The notes beneath the pieces are model-generated. The model searched no databases. It had not been told where the DNA came from and worked only from the letters and a program-made list of their open reading frames with translations. Of a stretch of DNA of 64,000 nt, positions 1-8,426 are shown in pieces. Position numbers and translations under genes: made by a program. Source of the stretch: JADCRZ01 sp039921525 (GTDB taxonomy: Bacteria > Bacteroidota > Bacteroidia > Chitinophagales > Chitinophagaceae); contig JBDSBP010000088.1 in the NCBI GenBank assembly GCA_039921525.1, positions 36,372-100,371 on the forward strand, given 5' to 3'. Position 1 is the stretch's first letter, and every line of letters starts with the position of its first letter.

Positions 1-1025
1 TTGAAGCTCTGCAAAATGAAATCGAAACTTTATATAAAAATTCCAAAAATGAAGGCGGGACAGGCTATCTTATAAAAACATCGGGAAAAAAATTTAGAAG
101 AACGGGAGTGCATGAACTGCCTGACAGTATTGTTTTTGATTCAGCGGATGATTATTTGCATTTTACAGGGAAGAGAAAAGAATGGAAATTATTTCTGCGG
201 AACTATGAATTGTTAATGGGCAGTCTTCCGCAATTAAAGGAATGGATTGTGACTAACATTAATTTATTAACCTCACCCGCGAATTATTGGGACAATATTT
301 TAAAAGTTTGCCATTATTTTATTGTTACTCCAAGGCCCAATCTTTACTTACGCCAGCTACCCATTACAATTCATACTAAATTTATAGAGGAGAATTCAGC
401 ACTGTTGCAATCCCTGCTTAACTTCCTGATCCCCGCTCACATCCGTAATATCCTTCAAAAGAGATTCGCTGAACGGTATTTTTTGAAACATGACGAGCCC
501 TTAATACGCATCAGGATACTAGATGAGAAGCTTGCTATTCATAATAACCTAACGGATATAAGCATCCGCTTGTCTGATTTTGAAAAAACAGGATGGGATA
601 GCGAAATCGTTTTAATTGCTGAAAATAAAATGAATTTTTTAACCCTGCCTTCACTTCCTTCTGCCATAGCAATCTGGAGCGGCGGAGGTTTCAATGTCAG
701 CTACCTGCGGAACGCCTCCTGGCTCAAAACAAAGAAAATGCATTATTGGGGAGATATTGATGAACACGGCTTCCAGATCCTGCACCAGATACGTAGCTAT
801 TATCCACAAACGCAAAGTTTATTGATGGACCGGCAAACCTTTGATACCTTCCATGAATACACTGTAATAGGTGAACGTAATAAAGCAGAGAGGCTGTGCC
901 TGTTAAATGAAGAGGAAACAAATTTATACAACTTTCTAAAATCTATAGAAGACAGGAACAGGCTGGAGCAGGAGAAAATTCCCCAATCATATGTTGACGC
1001 TGAACTAGGTAAACTTTTATATTAA
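1..1025 (+). CDS. jetD: Wadjet defence protein JetD, 3' part (5' end outside window)
   Basis: The reading frame is open from base 3 to the TAA at 1023-1025 (about 340 codons), so the gene starts upstream of the window; the GTG at 108 is internal. The C-terminal third has the features of the DUF2220 (JetD C-terminal, TOPRIM-like) domain: IWSGGGF, then YWGDIDEHGF with acidic residues, then SLLMDRQTFDTF. JetD is the nuclease subunit of the Wadjet system, which cleaves closed circular plasmid DNA after it is extruded by the SMC-like JetABC complex (established for the family). jetA, jetB and jetC would be expected just upstream, outside the window. The gene ends 37 bp before the convergent kinase gene. 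A complete JetD is nearly 400 aa, so about 50 N-terminal residues are missing from view. Confidence 0.85.
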   Translation, partial: EALQNEIETLYKNSKNEGGTGYLIKTSGKKFRRTGVHELPDSIVFDSADDYLHFTGKRKEWKLFLRNYELLMGSLPQLKEWIVTNINLLTSPANYWDNILKVCHYFIVTPRPNLYLRQLPITIHTKFIEENSALLQSLLNFLIPAHIRNILQKRFAERYFLKHDEPLIRIRILDEKLAIHNNLTDISIRLSDFEKTGWDSEIVLIAENKMNFLTLPSLPSAIAIWSGGGFNVSYLRNASWLKTKKMHYWGDIDEHGFQILHQIRSYYPQTQSLLMDRQTFDTFHEYTVIGERNKAERLCLLNEEETNLYNFLKSIEDRNRLEQEKIPQSYVDAELGKLLY

Positions 1026-1062
1026 GCGTATTGATGTAGCTTTTTCTCCACGAAGACACGAC

Positions 1063-4000
1063 TTATTGCAACAGTAAAGTATTTTTCAAATAAGTTTTTA
1101 AAATGAATTCTATTTCTTTCATTCGGAACGGCTTTGACACAAAATCGCTCATGCCAACTTTCAAACAACGTTCCCTGTCTTCTTTCATAGCATCGGCCGT
1201 TAATGCGATGATTGGTATATCGCATTGGGGGGCAGGTAAAGAGCGAATTATTTGTGTGGCGATATAGCCATCCATTACCGGCATATTAACATCCATAAAT
1301 ATCAAAGCAGGATTATGCAGGGCCAGCATGGCAAGTGCTTCTTCTCCATTGCCTGCTTTAATAACTGCTACTCCCATTTTGCCCAATACCTGCGAAATTA
1401 GCATCATATTCATGGGGTTATCCTCTGCTACCAGGATCTTGGTATTTTCAGCAAATTTTCCACTTAATAGTTCTGGAATAAATTCATCTTTTGTAAAGTC
1501 AGGTTTCTCAAAAAGGTTAGATAGCAGTTTAACCAGGTCATTTAATTTTACCGGTTTAGTAAGAAATTTATCTATCCCAATCTTTTCAGCTTCCAATTGA
1601 AAAACTGTCTTTTCCAACGATGACAACATGAGTATAAATGGTTCTGCAGTCTCTTTCAATAGTTTTTTAATTTCTTTGACCAGGGAAATGCCATCCATCT
1701 GCGGCATTTGATGATCAGTTATAATGAGATCAAAGTGTTTGTTGTTTTCATTCGCTTCCTTAATAATTTCCAGGGCTTCCAGGCCATTGTAGCAAATACG
1801 GCAGGGCATATGTAAATATTCAAAAATTCCCTTCATTAATTTGCAATTGGTCACATTGTCATCAATGACCAATACCTCGCGTAATAATCCCCTGGAAAGT
1901 GGCTTGATGCGCGGTTGCTCGTCTATGATTTCGAGCGTAAGTTGCAGGGTAAATATACTGCCGCTTCCCAAATCACTTTTTACCAACAGGTTGCCATTCA
2001 TTAAAAGGGCTAACCGCTTGGAAATAGTAAGACCTAAACCGGTACCGCCAAATTTTCGGGTAGTAGAGGAATCTGCCTGGGTAAAACTTTCAAATATAGT
2101 GTCGAGTTTTTCAACAGGAATACCAATGCCCGAATCTTTTACCGAAATGGCGATTTCAATGAATTTTCTTCCATTTTTTTCAATGGCAGGTCCTATCTTT
2201 TGTACGCTAACGAAAATTTCACCCCGGTTAGTGAACTTAATAGCGTTGCCTATCAGGTTGGTTAAAATTTGTCTTATTCGGACCTCATCTCCGTAAAATA
2301 ATGAAGGAAATCCCGGATCAATATTGCAGATTATCTCAATGTTTTTTTCTAAAGCTTTAATGGATAATATGTCAACCGTCTCTTCAATTACCTCGTTTAA
2401 TTTGAACATGGTATTATCAATAGAGAGCTTTCCGGCTTCAATCTTGGAAAAGTCAAGTATGTCGTTGATAATGTTGAGCAGGTTATATGCTGATTTTCCT
2501 ACATTTTGCAGGTATTCCCTTTGTGTTTTTTGAAGATCTGTGGTTAATACCAGATCCGTAAAACCGATAATCCCGTTCATCGGGGTACGTAATTCATGGC
2601 TCATATTTGCCATGAATTCACTCTTGGCGATACTGGCCGCTTCTGCATTTTCTTTCGCTGAAATTAATTGTTGATCTATCTCGGTACGTGCGATGGCTGA
2701 ACCGAGGGTAACTGTAAAAGACTTCATAATGGACAATTCTGTTGTGGTCCATTTTCGTTCGGTTTCACAATCTGTAAAACCAATAAATCCCCAAAATTGA
2801 TCCGTGACAAAAATGGGAACACCTATTACAGACTTAACTTCCCTGCTTTCAAATAATTTTTTTAAAGGTTGGTCAATAACATCTTTTGTTAAGCTTTGAT
2901 AAATTTCATTTTTACCAAGTATCTTCATTACGCCGGGCATTTCTCGCATTTGTTCGTATGGCGGGAGGTGGTATTCGATACTATTCGTCAATTTTGTCCA
3001 TTGCGCAAAATGGGTAGGAGTAAAGTCGCCATTGGGGCTTTCATTAATATTTTTATAGACATTAACTCCATCACAATGCAATTGTAATCCAAACAGCATG
3101 ATAGATCTTCCAATGGCTCCTTCAAGATCGTTGTTGCTGATGAGTTCATGTGTAGCATCGGCAACTCCCTGCAGCAGTTGATCTTTTCTGTTAAGAGCAG
3201 CAGTAATTGCCAATAATTCTTCGTCGTTTGTTTTCAGATCGTCTCGCATGGAAAGAAGCGCCTTACCCAATGTATCTTTATCGCTAAGCCGTTGAAAAGG
3301 TATTTTAAAATTCCTGTTACCAACTTCGCGCGCAAAGGTTGCTGTTGCCAGCAGCTTTTCTGAAAGGTTATTAACAGAATTAATCATATCTTCTATTTCA
3401 TTCTTACCCGGTGTATAGTTTACTTTGTTTATAATTCCTTTGCCGAGATCCTTTATGATTTTCCTGATTTTATTAATTGGCCCGAGAATTACCCGGGTCA
3501 TATAAATTGAAAGAAAAATAGCCGTGCATATAATAATAAGCGCCAGGATGGAAATTAGATTTCTTAACAGAAGAGATGACTGATTCAGGTCGTGATTTCT
3601 TTGAATCCTGATGTTTTTTGCATGCAACACAATTTTATTAACATCATTCATTAATATCGATGTACGTGGAAGAACTTCATCTTCTTCAATTCGTTCTGAT
3701 TCCAGTTTTTTCACAGGGTCGTCATAATCATCGAACTTCTGTAATTTTGTCATTATTCCTTTTTCAATAACAAGCAATTCGTCAAATTTTGTAAAGGCCT
3801 TGTTTATACTGTTTGTTATTAATGTATCGTTCAAACTTTCGGTAAGCAAATTCAATTTTAATTTCAGCTGTGGGTAATCCGTGTTATGAAGTTTTATTAA
3901 AGCGTCCCTGTCTTCCTGGTTTGATCGTAAAAATATCCAGTTGGTGGCGTACATTTTTGATTCAACCATTATATCCTCGAAATCTTCCAACGCTTGTAAC

Positions 4001-4143
4001 GTGGGATCAACCACCTTCGAGATATTCTCGGATAGCTTGTTGTTATTATTTAATGTATTAATGGAGGCTATCCAATTAAAGACAAACAATAACACCAGCA
4101 AATAAAAGCTGTAGTAAATTCTTTTTTTTATGCTTAAGTTCAT
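1063..4143 (-). CDS. Hybrid sensor histidine kinase with two receiver domains
   Basis: 1026 aa inner-membrane kinase. Visible order: TM1 about 9-26, a periplasmic helical sensor region about 27-190, TM2 about 193-214, HAMP 215-265, GAF about 320-485, HisKA with the phospho-acceptor His516 in NMSHELRTPMNG, HATPase with NLIGNAIKFT, DSGIGI and GGTGLGL motifs (620-740), receiver 1 (Asp810 in LIITDHQMPQMDG) and receiver 2 (Asp951 in IFMDVNMPVMDG). There is no DNA-binding output domain, so it probably passes phosphate to an unlinked partner or acts through its receivers. It starts 3 bp after the TonB-receptor stop and is third in an operon with that receptor and a YfiR-like protein. This suggests it reads a periplasmic or outer-membrane signal; that link is inference. 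Confidence 0.93.
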   Translation of the reverse strand: MNLSIKKRIYYSFYLLVLLFVFNWIASINTLNNNNKLSENISKVVDPTLQALEDFEDIMVESKMYATNWIFLRSNQEDRDALIKLHNTDYPQLKLKLNLLTESLNDTLITNSINKAFTKFDELLVIEKGIMTKLQKFDDYDDPVKKLESERIEEDEVLPRTSILMNDVNKIVLHAKNIRIQRNHDLNQSSLLLRNLISILALIIICTAIFLSIYMTRVILGPINKIRKIIKDLGKGIINKVNYTPGKNEIEDMINSVNNLSEKLLATATFAREVGNRNFKIPFQRLSDKDTLGKALLSMRDDLKTNDEELLAITAALNRKDQLLQGVADATHELISNNDLEGAIGRSIMLFGLQLHCDGVNVYKNINESPNGDFTPTHFAQWTKLTNSIEYHLPPYEQMREMPGVMKILGKNEIYQSLTKDVIDQPLKKLFESREVKSVIGVPIFVTDQFWGFIGFTDCETERKWTTTELSIMKSFTVTLGSAIARTEIDQQLISAKENAEAASIAKSEFMANMSHELRTPMNGIIGFTDLVLTTDLQKTQREYLQNVGKSAYNLLNIINDILDFSKIEAGKLSIDNTMFKLNEVIEETVDILSIKALEKNIEIICNIDPGFPSLFYGDEVRIRQILTNLIGNAIKFTNRGEIFVSVQKIGPAIEKNGRKFIEIAISVKDSGIGIPVEKLDTIFESFTQADSSTTRKFGGTGLGLTISKRLALLMNGNLLVKSDLGSGSIFTLQLTLEIIDEQPRIKPLSRGLLREVLVIDDNVTNCKLMKGIFEYLHMPCRICYNGLEALEIIKEANENNKHFDLIITDHQMPQMDGISLVKEIKKLLKETAEPFILMLSSLEKTVFQLEAEKIGIDKFLTKPVKLNDLVKLLSNLFEKPDFTKDEFIPELLSGKFAENTKILVAEDNPMNMMLISQVLGKMGVAVIKAGNGEEALAMLALHNPALIFMDVNMPVMDGYIATQIIRSLPAPQCDIPIIALTADAMKEDRERCLKVGMSDFVSKPFRMKEIEFILKTYLKNTLLLQ

Positions 4144-4146
4144 ACG

Positions 4147-5892
4147 TTAAAATTCATAATTTATTCCTGCCAGCAACATAAATGGCACATCGTCGGCCTT
4201 GAAAAATTCCCTGGAGATATTATTCAGTATATTTTTGGAACTACAGGAAACAATCATACTTTTCACCGGCTCGTAAGACAGGTTGACATTCATTATAAGC
4301 TTTGCATTTATATGTTCAATACCTCTTATCCCGTCATGGAAAGCAACATTGGAAACATGAAAATAAGTTTGATTGGAATAATAATAAGCGCTCATGTTTC
4401 CGTTCAATTTTTTTGTGAGCAGGTAATTAATTACAGCGCCTCCAAATATAACAGGTGTACTTTTAACCGCCACCGTTATGCCCAATCCCGAGTAGATGTT
4501 GTTAAGTGCCGGGTTAGGCTGAATAGCATCCCGAGGAGCATCAGGTGTAGTTGCTGCCAACTGGTAAGATATATAGGTGGAATCAGGGTAATTAAACTTA
4601 TTGGCAGAGAAGCCGGCAACCAGTCTTAGCTTATCTTTAAACGAATTATATTCTCCACGAAGGGAGGCTGATAGTGTAGTAATTATGCCCCTGGAATTGA
4701 AATAGCCGTTTTTAAGAGAAATGCCTGAATATTTTGTGTCGTCGTAAATGGCGCTTCTATAGCTTAGTCCTGGTTTAAGAGAAAAATTGTCCCTAATATA
4801 ATTATATTCTGCATTGGCATCGAAAGTGCAAAAGTAATATTTATTTTGAGCACCGGAATTCGTTTTTTGTGTGCCTTGATTATAAGAAACCTGGGCAGTT
4901 ATTCCTTTTATGGCAGCCCTTAAGTCTACATATTTGCTGTCAGATAAAACGGTAGTAAATGGTGTAACTCCATTTTCCGTAGACACTGTTTGAACAACGG
5001 AGTGTTGCGCACCTGTTTTAAGATTAAACCTGGTTTTTTCTGACGGAACAAAGTTTAAAAAAATATTGCCGGCATATTTTTGCATGGCAAGCGCCGGGTT
5101 AGGGTACATCTCATTGATATTAAGTAACGTATTACCCAAAAGACCAATAAAGAATGCCGGATGATCAATCCAGCGGTTTCTGTACATTTCGAAATAGGAG
5201 GTTTGGGTCCGGTTGCGATGTTGATAATTGCCGGAAGCTACCATGTTCCATTTGTTTGACTGGTAACCAACAGACGCATTATTAATAAATGATTGGTTAC
5301 CCCCCTGTTTAGCATTGGCTACAAGATATAACCCTTCTTTTTGTGGTTGCCTGGTTATGATATTTATCACGCCGCTTACAGCATTGGGCCCATATAAAGC
5401 CGCTGCAGGACCTCTCACTACTTCTATTTTTTCTATATCGTTAAGGTCTACCGGTAATGTTTCCCAAAAAGTACCTCCTTTAAGATAATTATATATCGGG
5501 CGATTATCGATCATTACAAGCGTAGTGGTGGCATTTCCATCAAATGGCGCATTAGGTGGAACATTATCCATCCCGCGTATATGAATGTCGTAGTTGCCGT
5601 TGTTCTGCTCTCTCGCTATCATTCCCGGTACAAGACGTAAAGCTTCCATGATGGATGTGCTACCAGCCTTTCTTATATCGTCTTTGGTAATAACAGAAGC
5701 CGATAAGGGTGCATCAAACAACCATTCTGGTTTTTTAGAAACGGAAACAATTTTTATATTGAGCAGATCTTTCAAGCTTAGGTCATCATAAGTCTCCTGT
5801 TTTGTAGTATCATACAGTCCGTAAACATTACTTGTGATAAAGAAAATAATAAAAGCCAAAGGAATTTTTTTATGTAGTAAATATTTTATCAT
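4147..5892 (-). CDS. TonB-dependent receptor (outer membrane)
   Basis: 581 aa with a signal peptide (KK then a hydrophobic stretch, about 1-26) and a plug domain about 40-185 (SASVITKDDIRKAGSTSIMEA, LRLVPGM, IHIRGMDN, EVVRGPAAALYGPNAVSGVINI). A beta-barrel follows and ends in the usual aromatic residue (NYEF). It is shorter than SusC-type transporters and lacks a SusC-like N-terminal carboxypeptidase-like domain. It lies between a YfiR-like gene (17 bp upstream) and the hybrid kinase (3 bp downstream), so it may serve as a signal-transducing receptor more than a bulk importer. The substrate cannot be told from the sequence. Confidence 0.92.
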   Translation of the reverse strand: MIKYLLHKKIPLAFIIFFITSNVYGLYDTTKQETYDDLSLKDLLNIKIVSVSKKPEWLFDAPLSASVITKDDIRKAGSTSIMEALRLVPGMIAREQNNGNYDIHIRGMDNVPPNAPFDGNATTTLVMIDNRPIYNYLKGGTFWETLPVDLNDIEKIEVVRGPAAALYGPNAVSGVINIITRQPQKEGLYLVANAKQGGNQSFINNASVGYQSNKWNMVASGNYQHRNRTQTSYFEMYRNRWIDHPAFFIGLLGNTLLNINEMYPNPALAMQKYAGNIFLNFVPSEKTRFNLKTGAQHSVVQTVSTENGVTPFTTVLSDSKYVDLRAAIKGITAQVSYNQGTQKTNSGAQNKYYFCTFDANAEYNYIRDNFSLKPGLSYRSAIYDDTKYSGISLKNGYFNSRGIITTLSASLRGEYNSFKDKLRLVAGFSANKFNYPDSTYISYQLAATTPDAPRDAIQPNPALNNIYSGLGITVAVKSTPVIFGGAVINYLLTKKLNGNMSAYYYSNQTYFHVSNVAFHDGIRGIEHINAKLIMNVNLSYEPVKSMIVSCSSKNILNNISREFFKADDVPFMLLAGINYEF

Positions 5893-5909
5893 AAGGAAAA
5901 AATTTTATC

Positions 5910-6494
5910 TTATTTTATGGCAATGCCCAGTTGCAATAACTCCGATGCGATACTCATGCTTCTTTGATCTATATTACTCTTATTAATTTCAAGTTTTAGT
6001 CGTTCATCAACAATAATAAAATTGATACACGAACCTTTAAGCGCCAGCCCTTCAGATTCAGTAACAAGCAGAATGGAATTACCAGCTGTAAGGGTGGCAA
6101 TTTTTTTCAGGCTGCGGCTTTCGTCTTCACTTATAAAAAGAATTTGGCAGTTGAATACCTCAGATGACGCAGAAAATTTTTTAACGATTATAGGACGGTT
6201 ACCTACCGTTTTATTTAAAATAAAAATTTTCATCACTTCGTACAATGGGGAATCGCCTACGATGCCGATAACAAAGGGGCCTGATTTTTTGCTTGCCGGC
6301 CATTCAATATATTTTGTAAAACGATAAATAATATTGGCATGAATGGTATAATCAGTATTTTGCTGCCCCTGCGTTTCTGGCAGGCTTACCACAAAAAATA
6401 CAAGTAACAGGCAGATCAACTTATATAATCTATAATCAGCGCATCCTGATTTGAATTCGTGATAAATTAACCTCCAGACATTCTCACTGTTCAT
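5910..6494 (-). CDS. YfiR family (DUF4154) periplasmic protein
   Basis: 194 aa. A 23-residue N-terminal extension precedes a hydrophobic segment (about 24-42, LICLLLVFFVVSLPETQGQ) that looks like a signal peptide. The mature part has the DUF4154 pattern: IIYRFTKYIEWP, then IGIVGDSPLY, ILFISEDESRSLKKI, ILLVTESEGLALKGSCINF and a C-terminal SELLQLG. In Pseudomonas YfiR is a periplasmic repressor of a diguanylate cyclase. Here no cyclase is present; the downstream genes are a TonB receptor and a hybrid kinase, so it probably modulates the kinase sensor domain (inference). The annotated start may be too long; a start nearer the hydrophobic segment is possible, but I see no better ATG. Confidence 0.85.
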   Translation of the reverse strand: MNSENVWRLIYHEFKSGCADYRLYKLICLLLVFFVVSLPETQGQQNTDYTIHANIIYRFTKYIEWPASKKSGPFVIGIVGDSPLYEVMKIFILNKTVGNRPIIVKKFSASSEVFNCQILFISEDESRSLKKIATLTAGNSILLVTESEGLALKGSCINFIIVDERLKLEINKSNIDQRSMSIASELLQLGIAIK

Positions 6495-6631
6495 TCACTT
6501 TTTTTTATTTCGATAAGCCGATGCCACATCATATTTAACGAATTAATATTATTAAAATTTGAAACAGCGGAATTTCTCTTTTATTTTTAAAAGATGTAAT
6601 AGATAAAGTTCAGTTGAGTGAGTATAAACAC

Positions 6632-6781
6632 TTAGGAGATCTTTTCCAGGTGTTGATGAAGTTGCTTTACCTGGTTGCCATTCAAACAGTAATTGTTATT
6701 AAGAACTACGTGAAGTTGGCTAATTAGACCTTGTTCCAATAATGAAACTAAAATTCCATTTATTGGAATTTTATTATTCAT
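6632..6781 (-). CDS. Possible small protein, 49 aa, unknown
   Basis: ATG at 6781-6779, stop TAA at 6634-6632. A GGAG lies four bases before the ATG. The product starts MNNKIPINGILVSLLEQG and has a helix-like second half (QVKQLHQHLEKIS). I do not recognise it. In favour: a purine-rich ribosome site and amino-acid composition that looks protein-like. Against: its first 15 codons coincide with a long inverted repeat, and its length is within chance range. It may also be a relic of a longer gene. Confidence 0.25.
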   Translation of the reverse strand: MNNKIPINGILVSLLEQGLISQLHVVLNNNYCLNGNQVKQLHQHLEKIS

Positions 6782-6784
6782 TAT
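6739..6784. repeat. AT-rich inverted repeat
   Basis: TAAAATTCCA (6749-6758) pairs exactly with TGGAATTTTA (6764-6773) around a 5-base loop. After a short internal loop, TAATGAA (6740-6746) pairs with TTCATTA (6777-6783). The 17 bp of pairing overlaps the start of the small ORF on the minus strand, so it could be an operator or an RNA hairpin that hides the start site. No T-tract follows directly, so a terminator is less likely. Confidence 0.55.
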
Positions 6785-6868
6785 GCTCCGGTTTTACGTG
6801 TAAATAGGTAATGGCATGCAATTCGCAATCTCCTTAATGGTTTTTCATAGGATATTGGATTTTAAAAC

Positions 6869-6902
6869 GGAGCTGGATTTCTATCCTGGCTCCTTTTTTT
6901 AT
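6869..6902 (+). terminator. Rho-independent terminator-like hairpin without an upstream gene
   Basis: GGAGC-GGAT pairs with ATCC-GCTCC around TTCT, followed by seven T residues (6894-6900). On the plus strand nothing coding precedes it; the neighbouring genes diverge. It may end a short untranslated RNA that starts somewhere in 6785-6860. Confidence 0.45.
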
Positions 6903-7114
6903 TTAGGAAGAACCCCCGTTCTCACTAAAACAACTTTGCCGGTGCAGTTTGCCTGATATAAATTAACGATGTCATCATTTAAAAGATTGAAATTTAGATT
7001 ACACCTCCTAAAAAGCCGATAGCCGATACCTGTCGCTGACGGTCGTTTGCAGAAATATTATTTAGAAAAAACATATTTAATTGTACATTGTCTCATAAAG
7101 TGTAACCTTATTTT

Positions 7115-8425
7115 ATGTCACAAAGCATTATTGATACCCTGAAGGAGGCTTTGAAGTTTTCCCCGGATAATGTTCACCTCAAACTTCACCTTGCCGAAAC
7201 CCTCTTCAATCTTAACAGGATAGAAGAAGCCGAACAGGAATTTATACAGGCCCTTGCATTGCAGAACAATGATAAAGGCTTGTTGGGGCTGGCCCGCGTA
7301 TATTTTAAGAAAGAGGATTTTTCCACCTGCAATGTAATCCTCGAAGATCTTTTGAAGAAGAGCCCCGATAATTTGGAAGTTCTCATTCTGTATGCAAAAT
7401 CATCCCTGCATGAAAAGGCATTGAATACGGCCATCGAAACGTATAAAAGAATAATGGAAATAGATCCTTCTTTTAAAGATGAAGAGCTTGATGGAGAACT
7501 AAAGGTGGGAGTTAAGTTCGAAGATGACGGCAGTAATGAAGACGAAGACATTTCCCTTTTCATACAAAAGCCCGATATCGATTTTAGTGATGTGGGTGGA
7601 ATGCAGCAGGTGAAGAAAGAAATCGAAATCAAGATTATTCAGCCATTGCAACACCCGGAGCTCTATAAAGCATATGGTAAAAAAACCGGAGGTGGAATAC
7701 TTTTATATGGCCCTCCCGGTTGTGGCAAAACAATGATTGCCAAAGCTACTGCCGGCCAGGTAAACGCCCGGTTTATAAATGTTGGTCTGAATGACATCCT
7801 GGACATGTGGATCGGAAACAGTGAAAAAAACCTGCATCATTTTTTTGAATATGCCAGAAAAAATACCCCCTGCGTATTATTTTTTGATGAGATCGATGCC
7901 CTGGGAGCCAGCAGAAGTGACATGAAACAATCAGCAGGACGACATCTGATCAACCAGTTTCTCCAGGAGTTGGATGGCGTAGAATCGGATAACGATGGAG
8001 TGCTGATCCTCGGAGCTACCAATACTCCCTGGAACCTCGACCCGGCATTCAGGCGACCTGGGAGATTTGACCGGATTATTTTTGTTCCACCGCCAGACCA
8101 GGAAGCAAGAATTAATATCCTGAAGCTGAAATTAAAAGATAAGCCGTTAGAGGATATAGATTTTGAAAGCCTGGGTAAGAATATTCCAGACTTCTCCGGC
8201 GCCGATATTGAAGCGTTGATAGATATTGCTATTGAAGAAAAACTGGAAGCTTCCTTTAAAGAAGGCATTCCCATCCCGCTTCGAACCAAAGATTTATTGA
8301 ATGCTTCCAGGAAACATAAGGCAAGCACAAAGGAATGGTTTTCTATTGCTAAAAACTTCGCATTATACGCGAATGATTCAGGGCTTTACGATGAGATTCT
8401 TCACTATATGAAAATCAAAAAATAG
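7115..8425 (+). CDS. TPR-AAA+ ATPase (Vps4/katanin-like single AAA domain)
   Basis: 436 aa. Residues 1-125 form TPR repeats, 126-152 an acidic linker (EDDGSNEDEDIS), and 155-400 one classical AAA module: DFSDVGGMQQVKKEI, Walker A GPPGCGKT (199-206), Walker B VLFFDEID (254-261), sensor 1 ATN (301-303), arginine-finger RRPGRFDR (313-320), FSGADIEALI sensor 2. The tail (STKEWFSIAKNFALYANDSGLYDEIL) resembles the C-terminal helix of Vps4-type enzymes. No protease domain is present, so it is probably a remodelling or unfolding motor whose TPR part binds partners. The stop is one base before the start of the next gene, a TPR membrane protein, implying co-translation and joint function (inference). 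Confidence 0.9.
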   Translation: MSQSIIDTLKEALKFSPDNVHLKLHLAETLFNLNRIEEAEQEFIQALALQNNDKGLLGLARVYFKKEDFSTCNVILEDLLKKSPDNLEVLILYAKSSLHEKALNTAIETYKRIMEIDPSFKDEELDGELKVGVKFEDDGSNEDEDISLFIQKPDIDFSDVGGMQQVKKEIEIKIIQPLQHPELYKAYGKKTGGGILLYGPPGCGKTMIAKATAGQVNARFINVGLNDILDMWIGNSEKNLHHFFEYARKNTPCVLFFDEIDALGASRSDMKQSAGRHLINQFLQELDGVESDNDGVLILGATNTPWNLDPAFRRPGRFDRIIFVPPPDQEARINILKLKLKDKPLEDIDFESLGKNIPDFSGADIEALIDIAIEEKLEASFKEGIPIPLRTKDLLNASRKHKASTKEWFSIAKNFALYANDSGLYDEILHYMKIKK

Positions 8426-8426
8426 A

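Larger units (their letters stand above)
6495..7114. other. Divergent intergenic region, 620 bp
   Basis: It holds the promoters of the divergent YfiR operon and the AAA+ gene, a minus-strand 49-codon ORF with a palindrome over its start (6632-6784), a plus-strand terminator-like hairpin with no gene in front of it (6869-6902), and a single short AGCCGAT repeat arm at 7015-7030. No protein gene over 50 codons is visible. Confidence 0.6.
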
